A stretch of DNA of 64,000 bases from Paraburkholderia lacunae (GTDB lineage: Bacteria; Pseudomonadota; Gammaproteobacteria; Burkholderiales; Burkholderiaceae): positions 62,001-126,000 of the forward strand of contig NZ_QHKS01000007.1 of assembly GCF_003353175.1 (NCBI RefSeq), read 5' to 3'. Of this stretch, positions 26,724 through 36,111 are shown piece after piece (the first letter of the stretch is position 1; each line of letters opens with the position of its first letter). Made by a program: the position numbers and the translations under genes. The notes beneath the pieces are model-generated. The model saw only the letters and a list, made by a program, of their open reading frames with translations. It was not told where the DNA came from and made no database searches.

Positions 26724-26805
26724 GTTTTCTCCTGTCGTGTCGAACGAATGCGTGTTTATCAACTGATGTGAAACGTGTGGCGGCCGGTCGCGAGGGACGA
26801 CCGCG

Positions 26806-27735
26806 TCAGCCGGCCGAGAAAAACGGCTTGCCGAGCGATGCGGGTGCATTCAGGCGGATCGTGTTCGGATTGCGCGAAATCAGCACCAGCACGACGACGG
26901 TCGCGATGTACGGCAGCATCGCAAGAAACTGGGTCGGCACCGGGACGCCGATTGCCTGCGCATAGAACTGCAAGCCGGTCACCGCGCCGAACAGCAGCGC
27001 GCCGATCAGGAGCCGCCCGGGGCGCCACGTCGCGAACACGACCAGCGCGAGCGCAATCCAGCCGCGGCCCGAAGTGAGCTGTTCCTGCCACAGGTGCAGG
27101 TTGACGATCGAGTAATAACCGCCCGCGAGCCCGGCCATGCCGCCGCCGAAGGCCACCGCGCCGTAGCGCACGCCGACCACCGGAAAACCGACCGAGTGGG
27201 CGACTTGCGGCGATTCGCCGACCGAGCGCAGCACGAGCCCGGCGCGCGTGCGGTACAGGAACCAGCCGATCACCGCGAACATCAGGAACGCGAGGTAATC
27301 GAGCGGCGTGAGGCTGAAGAGTGCGGGCCCGAGCACGGGAATCTTCGAGAGACCGGGAATGGTCCAGGTGTCGATCGTCGCGCGCACGGCCGCCGACGTG
27401 TACGGCTTGCCGACATAAGCCGACAGCCCGATGCCGAAGATCGTCAGCGAAAGACCGGTGGCGACCTGGTTGGCGAGCATCGTGAGCGTGAGGAACGCGA
27501 ACAGCAGCGACATCGCGAGCCCGGCGCCGATCGCGGCGACCACGCCGAGCCACGGGTTGCCGGTAATCGCGGTCACCGCGTAGCCGGTGACCGCGCCCAT
27601 CAGCATCATCCCTTCGACGCCGAGATTGAGCACGCCCGACTTCTCGGCGACGAGTTCGCCCGCGCCCGCGAACATCAGCGGGATCGCGGCGGAGACGGCG
27701 CTCGAGGTGAGCGCGCTGGCTTGTTGAATATCCAT
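26806..27735 (-). CDS. ABC transporter permease, nucleoside/purine type (second subunit)
   Basis: 309 residues with about eight transmembrane helices. Blocks AEKSGVLNLGVEGMMLMGA and NQVATGLSLTIFGIGLSA mark the permease family that works with BMP binding proteins (NupQ/YufQ side). It pairs with the permease encoded just upstream to form the pore. The gene is followed after 82 bp by the binding-protein gene. Confidence 0.9.
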   Translation of the reverse strand: MDIQQASALTSSAVSAAIPLMFAGAGELVAEKSGVLNLGVEGMMLMGAVTGYAVTAITGNPWLGVVAAIGAGLAMSLLFAFLTLTMLANQVATGLSLTIFGIGLSAYVGKPYTSAAVRATIDTWTIPGLSKIPVLGPALFSLTPLDYLAFLMFAVIGWFLYRTRAGLVLRSVGESPQVAHSVGFPVVGVRYGAVAFGGGMAGLAGGYYSIVNLHLWQEQLTSGRGWIALALVVFATWRPGRLLIGALLFGAVTGLQFYAQAIGVPVPTQFLAMLPYIATVVVLVLISRNPNTIRLNAPASLGKPFFSAG

Positions 27736-27765
27736 GGAGATCCGGCGGGAAAATCAGTGAGCTAA

Positions 27766-28872
27766 TTAGTGAACTTGTGCTGCCAGCGAACGGCGGCGCA
27801 CGCGGTAGTTCACGAACAGGTCGGCGCCCAGCAGGCAGAACAGCAGCAGCCCCTGGAATACGCCGGAGAGCGCCTGCGGCAATTGCATCGAGGTCTGCAC
27901 CGCTTCGCCGCCGAGATAGAGCAGCGCCATCAGCAGGCTCGCGAGCACGATGCCGACCGGATGCAGCCGTCCGACGAACACGACGATGATCGCGGTGAAG
28001 CCATAGCCCGGCGACCATGTCGCCTGCAACTGGCCGATCGGGCCGGCGATCTCGCCCATGCCGGCGAGGCCCGCCAGAGCGCCGCTGATCAGCAGCGACG
28101 TCCAGATGGTTTTCTTGTCGGAGAAACCGGCGTAGCGCGCGGCGAGCGGCGCCAGACCGCCGACGTTCATCCGGTAACCCGCAAAGCTCTTGCCCATGAA
28201 CAGCCACACGAGCGGAATGGCGATCAGCGTGACGAGCACCGACGCGTTCAGACGCGTGCCGCGCAGCCATTTCCAGTGCCAGTCGCCGAAGAAAGTCGGG
28301 TACAGCGCGTCGCCGCTGAACATCTCCGAGAGCGGGAAGTTCATGCCCTGCGGATCGCGCCACGGGCCGCTCACCAGATAGATGAGCAACTGGGTTGCCA
28401 CATACGTGAGCATCAGGCTGACGAGAATCTCGTTGGTGTTGAAGCGGCTCTTCAACAGCGCAGGAATCGCCGCCCACACCATCCCGCCGAATACGCCGGC
28501 GATCATCATGGTTGGCAGAATCCACCAGCCGGTGGCCTGATCGAAATAGATCGCGACGCCGCTCGCGGCAATGCCGCCAAGCAGCATCTGCCCTTCGGCG
28601 CCGATGTTCCAGACGTTCGCGCGATAGCCGATCGCGAGGCCGAGACCGATCAGACACAGCGGCGAGGCCTTGAGCAGCAACTCGGACCAGCCATTCACGC
28701 TCGCGAGCGGCTCGATGAAAAACGCATGCATCGCTTGCAGCGGATCGCGGCCGACGAGGCTGAAAATCAGAAAGCCGATCACGAGCGTGAGCAACGCGGC
28801 GATCAGCGGTACGGCAAGCTGCATCGTGCGCGAGGGCGTCGTGCGGGCTTCGAGTCGATACGGAAGAATCAT
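27766..28872 (-). CDS. ABC transporter permease, nucleoside/purine type (first subunit)
   Basis: 368 residues, about eight to ten transmembrane helices. GYRANVWNIGAEGQMLLGG and NTNEILVSLMLTYVA are family hallmarks (NupP/YufP side). Start ATG 28872; a longer frame upstream overlaps the ATPase gene and has no family character. It is 30 bp upstream of the second permease gene. Confidence 0.9.
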   Translation of the reverse strand: MILPYRLEARTTPSRTMQLAVPLIAALLTLVIGFLIFSLVGRDPLQAMHAFFIEPLASVNGWSELLLKASPLCLIGLGLAIGYRANVWNIGAEGQMLLGGIAASGVAIYFDQATGWWILPTMMIAGVFGGMVWAAIPALLKSRFNTNEILVSLMLTYVATQLLIYLVSGPWRDPQGMNFPLSEMFSGDALYPTFFGDWHWKWLRGTRLNASVLVTLIAIPLVWLFMGKSFAGYRMNVGGLAPLAARYAGFSDKKTIWTSLLISGALAGLAGMGEIAGPIGQLQATWSPGYGFTAIIVVFVGRLHPVGIVLASLLMALLYLGGEAVQTSMQLPQALSGVFQGLLLFCLLGADLFVNYRVRRRSLAAQVH

Positions 28873-28915
28873 GGGTAGCGTGTCGTTATGTGGGTTGCTG
28901 GCGTTGCAGAACGGC

Positions 28916-30517
28916 TCACGCGTGGGCCGTCTGTTCCGCCGAAGGCGCCGCATCCTCGCGGCCGCCGAACAGGCCCGCCATCCAGCGGCCGATTTCCTCG
29001 GCGTTGGTCGCGCCGGTCGCACGCACCGGCGAGAGTCTGCCACGCGCGAGCACCGCGATGCGATCGCAGATGTCGAACAATTCTTCGAGCTCCTCGGAAA
29101 TCACCAGGATCGCCACGCCGCGCGCGGACAAATCGAGCAGCTGCTGCCGGATGAAGGCCGCCGCGCCGACGTCGACGCCCCAGGTCGGCTGTGCGACCAC
29201 CAGCACCTTGGGCGCCTGCAAAATCTCGCGCCCCACGATGTATTTCTGCAAGTTGCCGCCGGAGAGACTTTGCGCCAGCGCTTCCGAGCCGCCGCAGCGC
29301 ACGTCGAAGGCCTCGATGCAACGCTTCGCGAACGCGCGCATGGCGCCTGCCCTGATCCAGCCGGAACTCACCATCTGCTGACGATGCGCGGTCAGCAACG
29401 CGTTTTCCGACAGGGTCATGGCCGGCACTGCGCCGCGGCCGAGACGTTCTTCCGGCACGAAGCCGAAACCGAGTGCGCGCCGGCCGCCCGCGCCCATGCG
29501 CCCCGCCGGCTTGCCGCAAATGGCGATCGCATCGGCGCGCACGCCGCGCTTCTCGCCCGAAAGCGCCGCCAGCAGTTCAGCCTGCCCATTGCCCGACACG
29601 CCCGCGATGCCGAATATCTCGCCGGCATGCACGCCGAACGACACGTTATCGAGCGAGGTCCCGAACGGATCGTCGCTTTCCACCGAGAGTTGCTTCACGT
29701 CGAGCAGCACGTCGCCCGGCTGATGCTCGCGCCGCGTGTAATCGGGCAGCGAATGGCCGACCATCAACTGCGCGAGCGACGCGTGCGTTTCCTCTTTCGG
29801 CTTCACGTGACCGGTTACACGGCCGCCGCGCATCACCGTCGCTGTGTCGCACAACTCCTGGATCTCGTCGAGCTTGTGGCTGATGTAGAGGATGCTGCAA
29901 CCTTCGGCGGCCAGCCGCCGCAGCGTCGCGAACAGCTTGCGCACCGCCTGCGGCGTAAGCACCGATGTCGGTTCGTCCATGATCAAGAGACGCGGGTTCT
30001 GCAACAGGCAGCGCACGATCTCGACGCGTTGCCGCTCGCCCACGGTCAAGCTGTGAACGTGACGTTGCGGATCGATGTCGAGGCCGTATTCGGCGGAGAC
30101 TTCGCGGATGCGTTTAGCGAGCGTCTTCAGATCGAAGGGTTCGTCGAGTGCGAGCGCGATGTTTTCGCCGACCGTGAGCGTCTCGAACAGCGAAAAGTGC
30201 TGGAACACCATGCCGATGCCGAGCTTGCGCGCCGCCGCGGGACTGGCGATCTCGACCGCCTCGCCTTCCCAGCGGATCTCGCCGGCGTCGGGCCGCACCG
30301 CACCGTAGATGATCTTCATCAGCGTGCTTTTGCCGGCGCCGTTTTCGCCGAGCACGGCGTGGATTTCGCCCGGCGCGACGACCAACGTGACGTCGTCGTT
30401 GGCGCGCACGGCCGGGTACTGTTTGGTGATGCCCTCGAGCACCAGCCGGGGCGCCGCCTGTGCCGGCCTCGTTGCCGGCTGCGCGGCGGCGCCGTCGCTA
30501 TAAGAAGAGTCGCTCAT
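28916..30517 (-). CDS. ABC transporter ATPase with two nucleotide-binding domains (nucleoside/purine type)
   Basis: 533 residues. NBD1 has Walker A GENGAGKST, a non-standard signature LTVGERQRVEI and Walker B LLIMDEPTSVL. NBD2 has a degenerate Walker A (GVSGNGQAEL), a good signature LSGGNLQK and Walker B with QPTWGVD in place of DEPT. One active and one degenerate site is usual for the duplicated ATPases of this class (RbsA/MglA/NupO). It powers the importer encoded by the next three genes and is the first gene of that operon, divergent from a LysR gene. Confidence 0.92.
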   Translation of the reverse strand: MSDSSYSDGAAAQPATRPAQAAPRLVLEGITKQYPAVRANDDVTLVVAPGEIHAVLGENGAGKSTLMKIIYGAVRPDAGEIRWEGEAVEIASPAAARKLGIGMVFQHFSLFETLTVGENIALALDEPFDLKTLAKRIREVSAEYGLDIDPQRHVHSLTVGERQRVEIVRCLLQNPRLLIMDEPTSVLTPQAVRKLFATLRRLAAEGCSILYISHKLDEIQELCDTATVMRGGRVTGHVKPKEETHASLAQLMVGHSLPDYTRREHQPGDVLLDVKQLSVESDDPFGTSLDNVSFGVHAGEIFGIAGVSGNGQAELLAALSGEKRGVRADAIAICGKPAGRMGAGGRRALGFGFVPEERLGRGAVPAMTLSENALLTAHRQQMVSSGWIRAGAMRAFAKRCIEAFDVRCGGSEALAQSLSGGNLQKYIVGREILQAPKVLVVAQPTWGVDVGAAAFIRQQLLDLSARGVAILVISEELEELFDICDRIAVLARGRLSPVRATGATNAEEIGRWMAGLFGGREDAAPSAEQTAHA

Positions 30518-30768
30518 GTGATTCCGTAGTACGTCGGTGACTGCCGGTTCCAGCGCGTCCGCCCGCCCTCACGGCGAGCGATCCGTCACCACAACCGGGT
30601 GACAATACCTAATTCGACCCACTCAGTCGAGCCGCCAAAATTCCCCGCAAACCCGCGCCGTAGCGCGCTCTGCGGGTATCCCACTCTTGACGTGGTTTTG
30701 TGTTCATATTAAAAGTCATATAACCCCACGCCCATTCGATCAGCCAGCACATATATATCGGAGAAGTC

Positions 30769-31701
30769 ATGAGTCAGCAACGCGAGGCGATCGATACCTA
30801 CTTACTACGCGTCTTGCACACCCTGTTGATGGAACGCAGCGTCACGCGCGCGGCCGTCAAACTGAATCAATCGCAACCCGCGATCAGTGCGGCGCTGCGA
30901 CGGTTGCGCGACATCACCGGCGACCCGCTGCTGGTGCGCGGCAAGTCCGGCATGGTGCCGACCGAATACGGCCTGCGCCTGCTCGAACCGGTGCAGAACG
31001 CGCTGCGCGAGATCGAGCGCATCAAGTTTCAGCAGCACAACTTCGATCCTGCCACCTCCATTCGCTGCTACCGGATCGGCTGCCCGGACTATCTGAACGT
31101 GCTCTTCGTGCCGACGGTGGTCGAACGCTTCCGTCAGGCCGCACCGAACGCGACGCTCGAGTTTCATTCGCTCGGGCCGGCGTTCGACTACGAACTCGCG
31201 CTCGAGGACGGCAAGCTCGACATCGTGGTCGGCAACTGGCCGGAGCCGCCGGAGCAATTGCACCTGTCCAACCTGTTCGTCGACCAGATCGTCTGCCTGA
31301 TGAGCAACACGCATCCGTTCGCCAAGCGCGGCGGGCTGACGCTCGACCAGTACCTGAATGCTCCGCATCTTGCGCCTACTCCTTACTCGGTGGGCCAGCG
31401 CGGCGCGATCGACGTGCACCTCGCGCGCGAGCGGTTAAAGCGTCATGTGGTCGTTACGTTGCCGTACTTCAATCTGGCGCCGTACGTGCTGATCAAGTCC
31501 GATCTGATCTTCACGACGACACGCCTGTTTGCCGATTACTACGCCAAATTCCTGCCGCTGACCGTGGTCCCCGCACCGCTCGATTTCCCGCCGATGCAGT
31601 ACTACCAGCTGTGGCACGAACGCGTGCATTACTCCGACGAAGTGCGCTGGCTGCGCAGTCTGGTTGCAGAAGCAACCAGGACCTTGATCGATAAGCCTTG
31701 A
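30769..31701 (+). CDS. LysR family transcriptional regulator
   Basis: 310 residues. N-terminal winged helix-turn-helix (LLMERSVTRAAVKLNQSQPAISAALRRLR, about 20-48) and a two-lobed effector domain beginning near residue 95. Start ATG 30769 follows GGAGA. The gene is divergent from the BMP transporter operon (251 bp gap) and convergent with the 8-oxoguanine deaminase-like gene, so it probably responds to a purine or ureide and controls one or both units. The effector is unknown. Confidence 0.9.
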   Translation: MSQQREAIDTYLLRVLHTLLMERSVTRAAVKLNQSQPAISAALRRLRDITGDPLLVRGKSGMVPTEYGLRLLEPVQNALREIERIKFQQHNFDPATSIRCYRIGCPDYLNVLFVPTVVERFRQAAPNATLEFHSLGPAFDYELALEDGKLDIVVGNWPEPPEQLHLSNLFVDQIVCLMSNTHPFAKRGGLTLDQYLNAPHLAPTPYSVGQRGAIDVHLARERLKRHVVVTLPYFNLAPYVLIKSDLIFTTTRLFADYYAKFLPLTVVPAPLDFPPMQYYQLWHERVHYSDEVRWLRSLVAEATRTLIDKP

Positions 31702-31713
31702 GCTTCTTTAGTG

Positions 31714-31753
31714 ATCTATCGGCATCGCTCACGCGTTGCGGATGCCGATAGAT
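31714..31753. terminator. Inverted repeat between convergent lysR and amidohydrolase genes
   Basis: Perfect 13-bp arms ATCTATCGGCATC and GATGCCGATAGAT flank a 14-base loop in the gap between two converging genes. There is no clear T run, so termination is weaker evidence than the stem itself. Confidence 0.55.
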
Positions 31754-31774
31754 TGCACGCCTCACGCTATTTCG

Positions 31775-33181
31775 TTACGCCGCTGCTTCGTAAAGTGTCC
31801 TCGCCAACCGGTTGTGCTGCTCGATGACCGGCCCGAGTTCCAGCGTCGTCAACTGCCCGTCTCTCACCACCACCTTGCCGCCGATCACGCTGTAGCTCAC
31901 CTGCGACGGCGCGCAGAACACCAGCGCCGCCACCGGATCGTGCAAGGCGCCCGCGAACAGCGGCTGGCGCAGATCGAACGACACGAAGTCCGCCGCCATG
32001 CCCGGCGCCAACGCGCCGATATCGTCGCGATTCAACACTTTCGCGCCCCCCAGGGTCGCAATCTCCAAGGCCTCACGCGCGGTCATCGCATCCGGGCCGA
32101 AACCGACCCGCTGCAACAGCAGCGCCTGGCGCACTTCCGCGACCATTTGCGCACCGTCGTTCGAAGCCGAGCCATCCACACCGAGCCCGACCGGCACACC
32201 CGCGAGACGCATCCGCTTGACCGGCGCAATGCCCGATGCGAGCCGCATGTTCGAACACGGACAGTGCGCGACACCTGTTCCGGTACGGGCGAACAGTTCG
32301 ATGCCTGGCTCGTCGAGCTGTACGCAGTGCGCATGCCACACATCGTGGCCGACCCAGCCGAGGTCTTGCGCATACTCGGCGGGCGTCATGCCGAACTTCT
32401 CGCGGCTGTACGCGATGTCGTTGACGTTCTCCGCGAGGTGCGTGTGCAGCGACACGCCGTAGTGGCGCGCCATCTTCGCCGATTCACGCATCAGATCGCG
32501 GCTCACCGAGAACGGCGAACACGGCGCCACCACCACGCGCAGCATCGCGTAACGTCCCTCGTCGTGATACGTCTCGATCAGACGCTGCGTGTCCTTCAGA
32601 ATGTCCGCTTCACGCTCGACCACCGAATCCGGGGGGAGACCGCCGTCCTTCCGCCCCACGCTCATGCTGCCGCGGGCCGCATGAAAACGCATGCCGATCC
32701 GGCGCGCCGCGGCGATGCTGTCGTCGAGGCGGCTGCCGTTCGGATAGATATACAAATGGTCGCTCGAGGTCGTGCAACCGGACAGCAGCAGCTCGGCCAT
32801 GGCCGTCAACGTCGAGACTTCGATCATCTCCGGCGTGAGGTTCGCCCACACCTTGTAGAGGCTGGTCAGCCAGCCGAACAGCTCGGCGTCCTGCGCGGCG
32901 GGAATCGCCCGCGTCAGGCTCTGATACATGTGGTGGTGCGTGTTCACCAGCCCCGGAATCACCAGATGCCCACGCATGTCCAGCACTTCGTCGGCCGTTT
33001 GCGGCAGTTGCGCCGTCGGTCCGACCGCGACGATCCGGTTGTCCTCGATATACAGTCCGCCGTCGCGCAGTTCGCGCCGGGCGCCGTCCATCGTGACCAG
33101 TACGTCCGCGTGCCTGACCAGCATCGTTTTCTTCGGCTTACCCGCTTCATGCGGCGCGCTCGCCGCCTGCTCCATCGTCAT
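31775..33181 (-). CDS. Amidohydrolase, 8-oxoguanine deaminase-like
   Basis: 468 residues of the amidohydrolase superfamily. Metal-binding HxH is in NTHHHMYQS (His82/His84); further ligands are in SSDHLY, HTHLAEN and the active-site Asp in GLGVDGSASND. This set and LASGIAPVKRM match the 8-oxoguanine deaminase/AtzB-like branch, which deaminates 8-oxoguanine to urate. Location beside urate oxidase genes supports that. Start ATG 33181 follows GGAGAAA; a GTG-rich upstream extension is unlikely. A guanine or cytosine-type deaminase remains possible. Confidence 0.82.
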   Translation of the reverse strand: MTMEQAASAPHEAGKPKKTMLVRHADVLVTMDGARRELRDGGLYIEDNRIVAVGPTAQLPQTADEVLDMRGHLVIPGLVNTHHHMYQSLTRAIPAAQDAELFGWLTSLYKVWANLTPEMIEVSTLTAMAELLLSGCTTSSDHLYIYPNGSRLDDSIAAARRIGMRFHAARGSMSVGRKDGGLPPDSVVEREADILKDTQRLIETYHDEGRYAMLRVVVAPCSPFSVSRDLMRESAKMARHYGVSLHTHLAENVNDIAYSREKFGMTPAEYAQDLGWVGHDVWHAHCVQLDEPGIELFARTGTGVAHCPCSNMRLASGIAPVKRMRLAGVPVGLGVDGSASNDGAQMVAEVRQALLLQRVGFGPDAMTAREALEIATLGGAKVLNRDDIGALAPGMAADFVSFDLRQPLFAGALHDPVAALVFCAPSQVSYSVIGGKVVVRDGQLTTLELGPVIEQHNRLARTLYEAAA

Positions 33182-33722
33182 TCGTTTCTCCGCTTCGTTG
33201 CTTCCGTGCAAAGCCGTTCGAACGCGATGTGACGGCACGCCACCGTGCCGCCGCGTCCCGTCGAACGCCGTTGGCCCGGTTACCCAGCGTGTTCCGCCGT
33301 CTTCGGGGTCCCCCGAAGGGACTTCCTTCGGGGCGTGCGCCTCGCCTGAAACCTGCGTGCTGCGGCGCACAGACGTAACCTTCGACGGCCAAAATTACGC
33401 TGACAACTCATGCCGGTGCGATACCCGACTTCACGCTGCCGATATAGTGGGCCTTTTTTGGCGCCGGTAGGATCGAATCGCATTGCAATAGTCGAACGAA
33501 TCGACTCGCTGCGGCTTTCAGCGGGCTGTCCGTCATGCGCCAGGTATTATCTTTCCTATCTCTCGCGCGCTGACGGGAACAACCTTTCTACAATGGATGC
33601 CACGGCGCTCGCTTCAATTCGCCGACGGGTATGTAGCCACTGACGTGGAGCCTCGATCCGCCGCAAACGTAACTGGATCGGGCTGCCGCCGAAACCTCGC
33701 ATTCACATAAGGAAAATTGCGA
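33182..33722. other. Intergenic region upstream of uraH
   Basis: 541 bp between the divergent amidohydrolase and uraH genes. It carries one arm of a dispersed repeat (33306-33342). Both promoters must lie here, but I see no clear operator. AAGGA at 33709-33713 is the uraH ribosome-binding site. Confidence 0.45.
33306..33342 (+). repeat. Dispersed repeat (GGGGTCCCCCGAAGGGACTT type), right-pointing copy
   Basis: The segment contains CCCCCGAAGGGACTTCCTTC followed by GGGGC. Its reverse complement recurs at 34289-34325 with a few changes. The two copies bracket uraH in opposite orientation. Confidence 0.7.
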
Positions 33723-34076
33723 ATGGGAAAGCTCACTACCCACGTGCTCGACACCGCGAACGGCCGTCCCGGCGCGGGCATCAAGGTCGAACTCTTCGCG
33801 CTCGCGGGCGACACTCGCCGCGCGCTCAAAACCACCCTCACCAATGACGACGGCCGCTGCGATCAGCCGCTGCTCGAAGGCGACGCGCTGGTCGCGGGCG
33901 AATACGAACTGGTGTTCGCTGCCGGCGACTATTTCGCATCGATCGGTACGAAGGTGCCGGAGCCGCGCTTCGTCGATCGCGTCGTGCTGCGCTTCGGCAT
34001 CGCCGATGCCGAAGCGCACTATCACGTGCCGCTGCTGGTGTCGCCGTGGTCGTACAGCACGTATCGGGGCAGCTAA
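33723..34076 (+). CDS. uraH: 5-hydroxyisourate hydrolase (transthyretin-like)
   Basis: 117 residues. The family signature LTTHVLDTANGRPG is at the N-terminus and the hallmark C-terminal YRGS closes the protein (114-117), with the active-site His7, and Arg in the middle strand. It hydrolyses 5-hydroxyisourate, the product of urate oxidation, to OHCU. The next gene on this strand encodes the urate oxidase itself, and uraD, which acts next, is 4 kb away on the other strand. Confidence 0.96.
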   Translation: MGKLTTHVLDTANGRPGAGIKVELFALAGDTRRALKTTLTNDDGRCDQPLLEGDALVAGEYELVFAAGDYFASIGTKVPEPRFVDRVVLRFGIADAEAHYHVPLLVSPWSYSTYRGS

Positions 34077-34430
34077 GGGGTGAAGGCGAGTTTGAAGTCG
34101 TGCTGCATTTATTGTGCTGCATTTTTTGATCGCGCCCGATTGCATTGCGCAGATGAACGCCGATGCGCGCGCCCGCGCCCATCGGCATGAAGGCACCCGC
34201 GAAACGCAATCGAACGCCGGCGACTCGACCCGCAGTTCCAAAAAAAACGGCGCGCGCGAACTGAACGCACCGCGTCTTTCGCCCTGAAGGGGCGCAGCCC
34301 CGAAAGAAGTCCCCTTGGGGGCGCCGCGCAGTCTGCGCAACGACGCGATGCATGCCGATGACTCGTGGCCCGGGTCCCGGAAAGCAACTCCGTCATTGCG
34401 CGTACAACGAATCAGAAGTGGAGGAGTGTC
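34077..34430. other. Intergenic region between uraH and puuD
   Basis: 354 bp without a gene. A 14-bp segment GTGCTGCATTT plus three bases is duplicated at 34100-34113 and 34114-34127. The left-pointing dispersed repeat lies at 34289-34325. A GGAGGAG ribosome-binding site for puuD is near 34420. Confidence 0.5.
34289..34325 (-). repeat. Dispersed repeat, left-pointing copy
   Basis: Read on the minus strand it contains CCCCAAGGGGACTTCTTTC followed by GGGGCTGCG, matching the copy at 33306-33342. Both lie outside genes. Confidence 0.7.
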
Positions 34431-35624
34431 ATGGAAGGCTTTATCACCGACTGGCTGAATCTGGCGATTCGCTGGTTCCACGTCATCGCCGCGATTGCAT
34501 GGATCGGCGAATCGTTCTATTTCGTCGCGCTGGACAACAGCCTGAAACCGCCGCAGGACCCGAACCAGCGCAAGCGCGGCGTGTTCGGCGAACTGTGGCA
34601 CGTGCACGGCGGCGGCTTCTACAACATGCAGAAGTACACCGTCGCACCGCCGGAAATGCCGGAAGATCTGCATTGGTCGAAGTGGCCGTCGTACACCACG
34701 TGGCTGTCGGGCTTCGGTCTCTTCACCGTGCTGTATCTGTTCTCGCCCACGACTTACCTGATCGACAGGAACGTGCTCGACATGGGTCCGGTGGTCGCCG
34801 TCGCTTCGGCGCTCGGCTTTCTGGCCGCCGGCTGGATCGTCTACGACTCGCTGTGCCGCATTCTCGGCAACAAGGACAAGGTGCTCGGCATCTGCGTCGG
34901 CGCATATGTGCTGATCGCGGCATGGCTTGCGTGCCACATTTTCGCGGGCCGCGCGGCTTATCTGATCATGGGCGCCATGCTGGCCACGATCATGTCGGCG
35001 AACGTGTTCTTCGTGATCATTCCAGGCCAACGCAAGATGGTCGACGCGATGCTCAAGGGCGACACGCCGAACCCGATCTATGGCAAGCGCGGCAAGCAAC
35101 GTTCGGTGCACAACACGTATTTCACGTTGCCGGTCGTGTTCGCGATGCTGTCGAACCACTATGCAATGACGTACACGCACCCGCACAACTGGGCCGTGCT
35201 CGTGATCATCATGCTGGCCGGCGCGCTGATCCGGCAGTTCTTCGTGATGCGTCACCGTGGCCAGGTGCTGTGGTACCTGCCGCTCGTGGGTATCGTGCTG
35301 ATGTTCGCGGCCCTCTTCTGGACCATGCCGAAGCCGGTCGTGCCGCAAGCGCAAGCCGCGAATGCGCCGGTGGTCAAGGTGGCCGATATCGCACCCGTGC
35401 TGCAACAGCGTTGCGTGGCCTGCCACTCCGCCCATCCGACGATGATGGGCAGCGCCCCGGCCGGTGTGCTGCTGGATACGCCGGATGAGATTTCGCAGAA
35501 CGCGCAGCGGATTTATCAGCAGGCTGTCACGTTGAAGGCGATGCCGCTGGGCAATGTCACCCACATGACCGACGACGAGCGGATGAAGATCGCTGCGTGG
35601 TTCCAGGGCGGTGCGGCGAAGTAA
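34431..35624 (+). CDS. puuD: Membrane urate oxidase PuuD with C-terminal cytochrome c domain
   Basis: 397 residues. An N-terminal integral membrane domain (about eight helices, residues 8-305, with many His such as FHVIAAIAWIGESFYF and ELWHVHGGGF) is fused to a C-terminal c-type cytochrome with the haem-binding motif CVACH (328-332) and a later Met as likely sixth ligand (LKAMPLGNVTHM). Proteins of this family oxidise urate to 5-hydroxyisourate and pass electrons to the respiratory chain instead of making hydrogen peroxide. Strong ribosome-binding site before ATG 34431. It ends at its own terminator. Confidence 0.93.
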   Translation: MEGFITDWLNLAIRWFHVIAAIAWIGESFYFVALDNSLKPPQDPNQRKRGVFGELWHVHGGGFYNMQKYTVAPPEMPEDLHWSKWPSYTTWLSGFGLFTVLYLFSPTTYLIDRNVLDMGPVVAVASALGFLAAGWIVYDSLCRILGNKDKVLGICVGAYVLIAAWLACHIFAGRAAYLIMGAMLATIMSANVFFVIIPGQRKMVDAMLKGDTPNPIYGKRGKQRSVHNTYFTLPVVFAMLSNHYAMTYTHPHNWAVLVIIMLAGALIRQFFVMRHRGQVLWYLPLVGIVLMFAALFWTMPKPVVPQAQAANAPVVKVADIAPVLQQRCVACHSAHPTMMGSAPAGVLLDTPDEISQNAQRIYQQAVTLKAMPLGNVTHMTDDERMKIAAWFQGGAAK

Positions 35625-35668
35625 TGAGCGAACTGGGCCGGGCCTCGTGCCTGGCCTGGCCAAACATG

Positions 35669-35707
35669 AAGCGGGCTTTTCGCGCGAGCGGGAAGCCCGC
35701 TTTTTCT
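35669..35707 (+). terminator. Terminator after puuD
   Basis: Arms AAGCGGGCTT and AAGCCCGCTT around a 14-base loop, followed by a T-rich run. Confidence 0.85.
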
Positions 35708-36042
35708 TTGCCGCCTGTACATGACCACCGTAGCCGACGTCATGGACACACTGAAGGCCGTAAGGCGCGCATGGAGTATTCACCCTGAATGACATGAGCG
35801 CGTCGCGCTTCGCGCGCTTGCCCGAAGCGGCGAGCGATGACCTCAAGGTCGCGGCGCATGGACATGGATGCAAGTTCGAGGACATTGTGGCTGAGCAACG
35901 CATGCCCGATTCGAACATCGAAACCAGCAGGCTGTTCCGCGCCCGAGCCGGCGGAACCTGCGCGCGAATTCATCGAGCACCCACCGCTTCTGGGCAAGCG
36001 CAACTGAAAGACGAAGTTGCGCCCATCGCAGCCCGTTAACTG

Positions 36043-36071
36043 AAAAAGCCCACAGCATGCACTGTGGGCTT
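36043..36071 (-). terminator. Terminator after allA
   Basis: Perfect 10-bp stem AAGCCCACAG/CTGTGGGCTT with a 6-base loop; the T run lies on the minus strand, so it serves the leftward ureide operon. Confidence 0.88.
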
Positions 36072-36111
36072 CTTTACAACCAGACTCTTCAATGCGCTGA
36101 CGCAACAAACC

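Larger units (their letters stand above)
35625..36111. other. Intergenic region between convergent puuD and allA
   Basis: 487 bp with a terminator at each end. The middle (35794-36003) has frames that look like a decayed gene: a first frame with AHGHGCKFEDIVAEQRMPDSN, then in another frame EPAREFIEHPPLLGKRN up to a stop at about 36007. I do not recognise the family, and no intact gene is present. Confidence 0.35.

Noticed and set aside
35740..36108. Minus-strand 122-residue frame between puuD and allA
   Set aside because: It crosses the allA terminator and has no family character.
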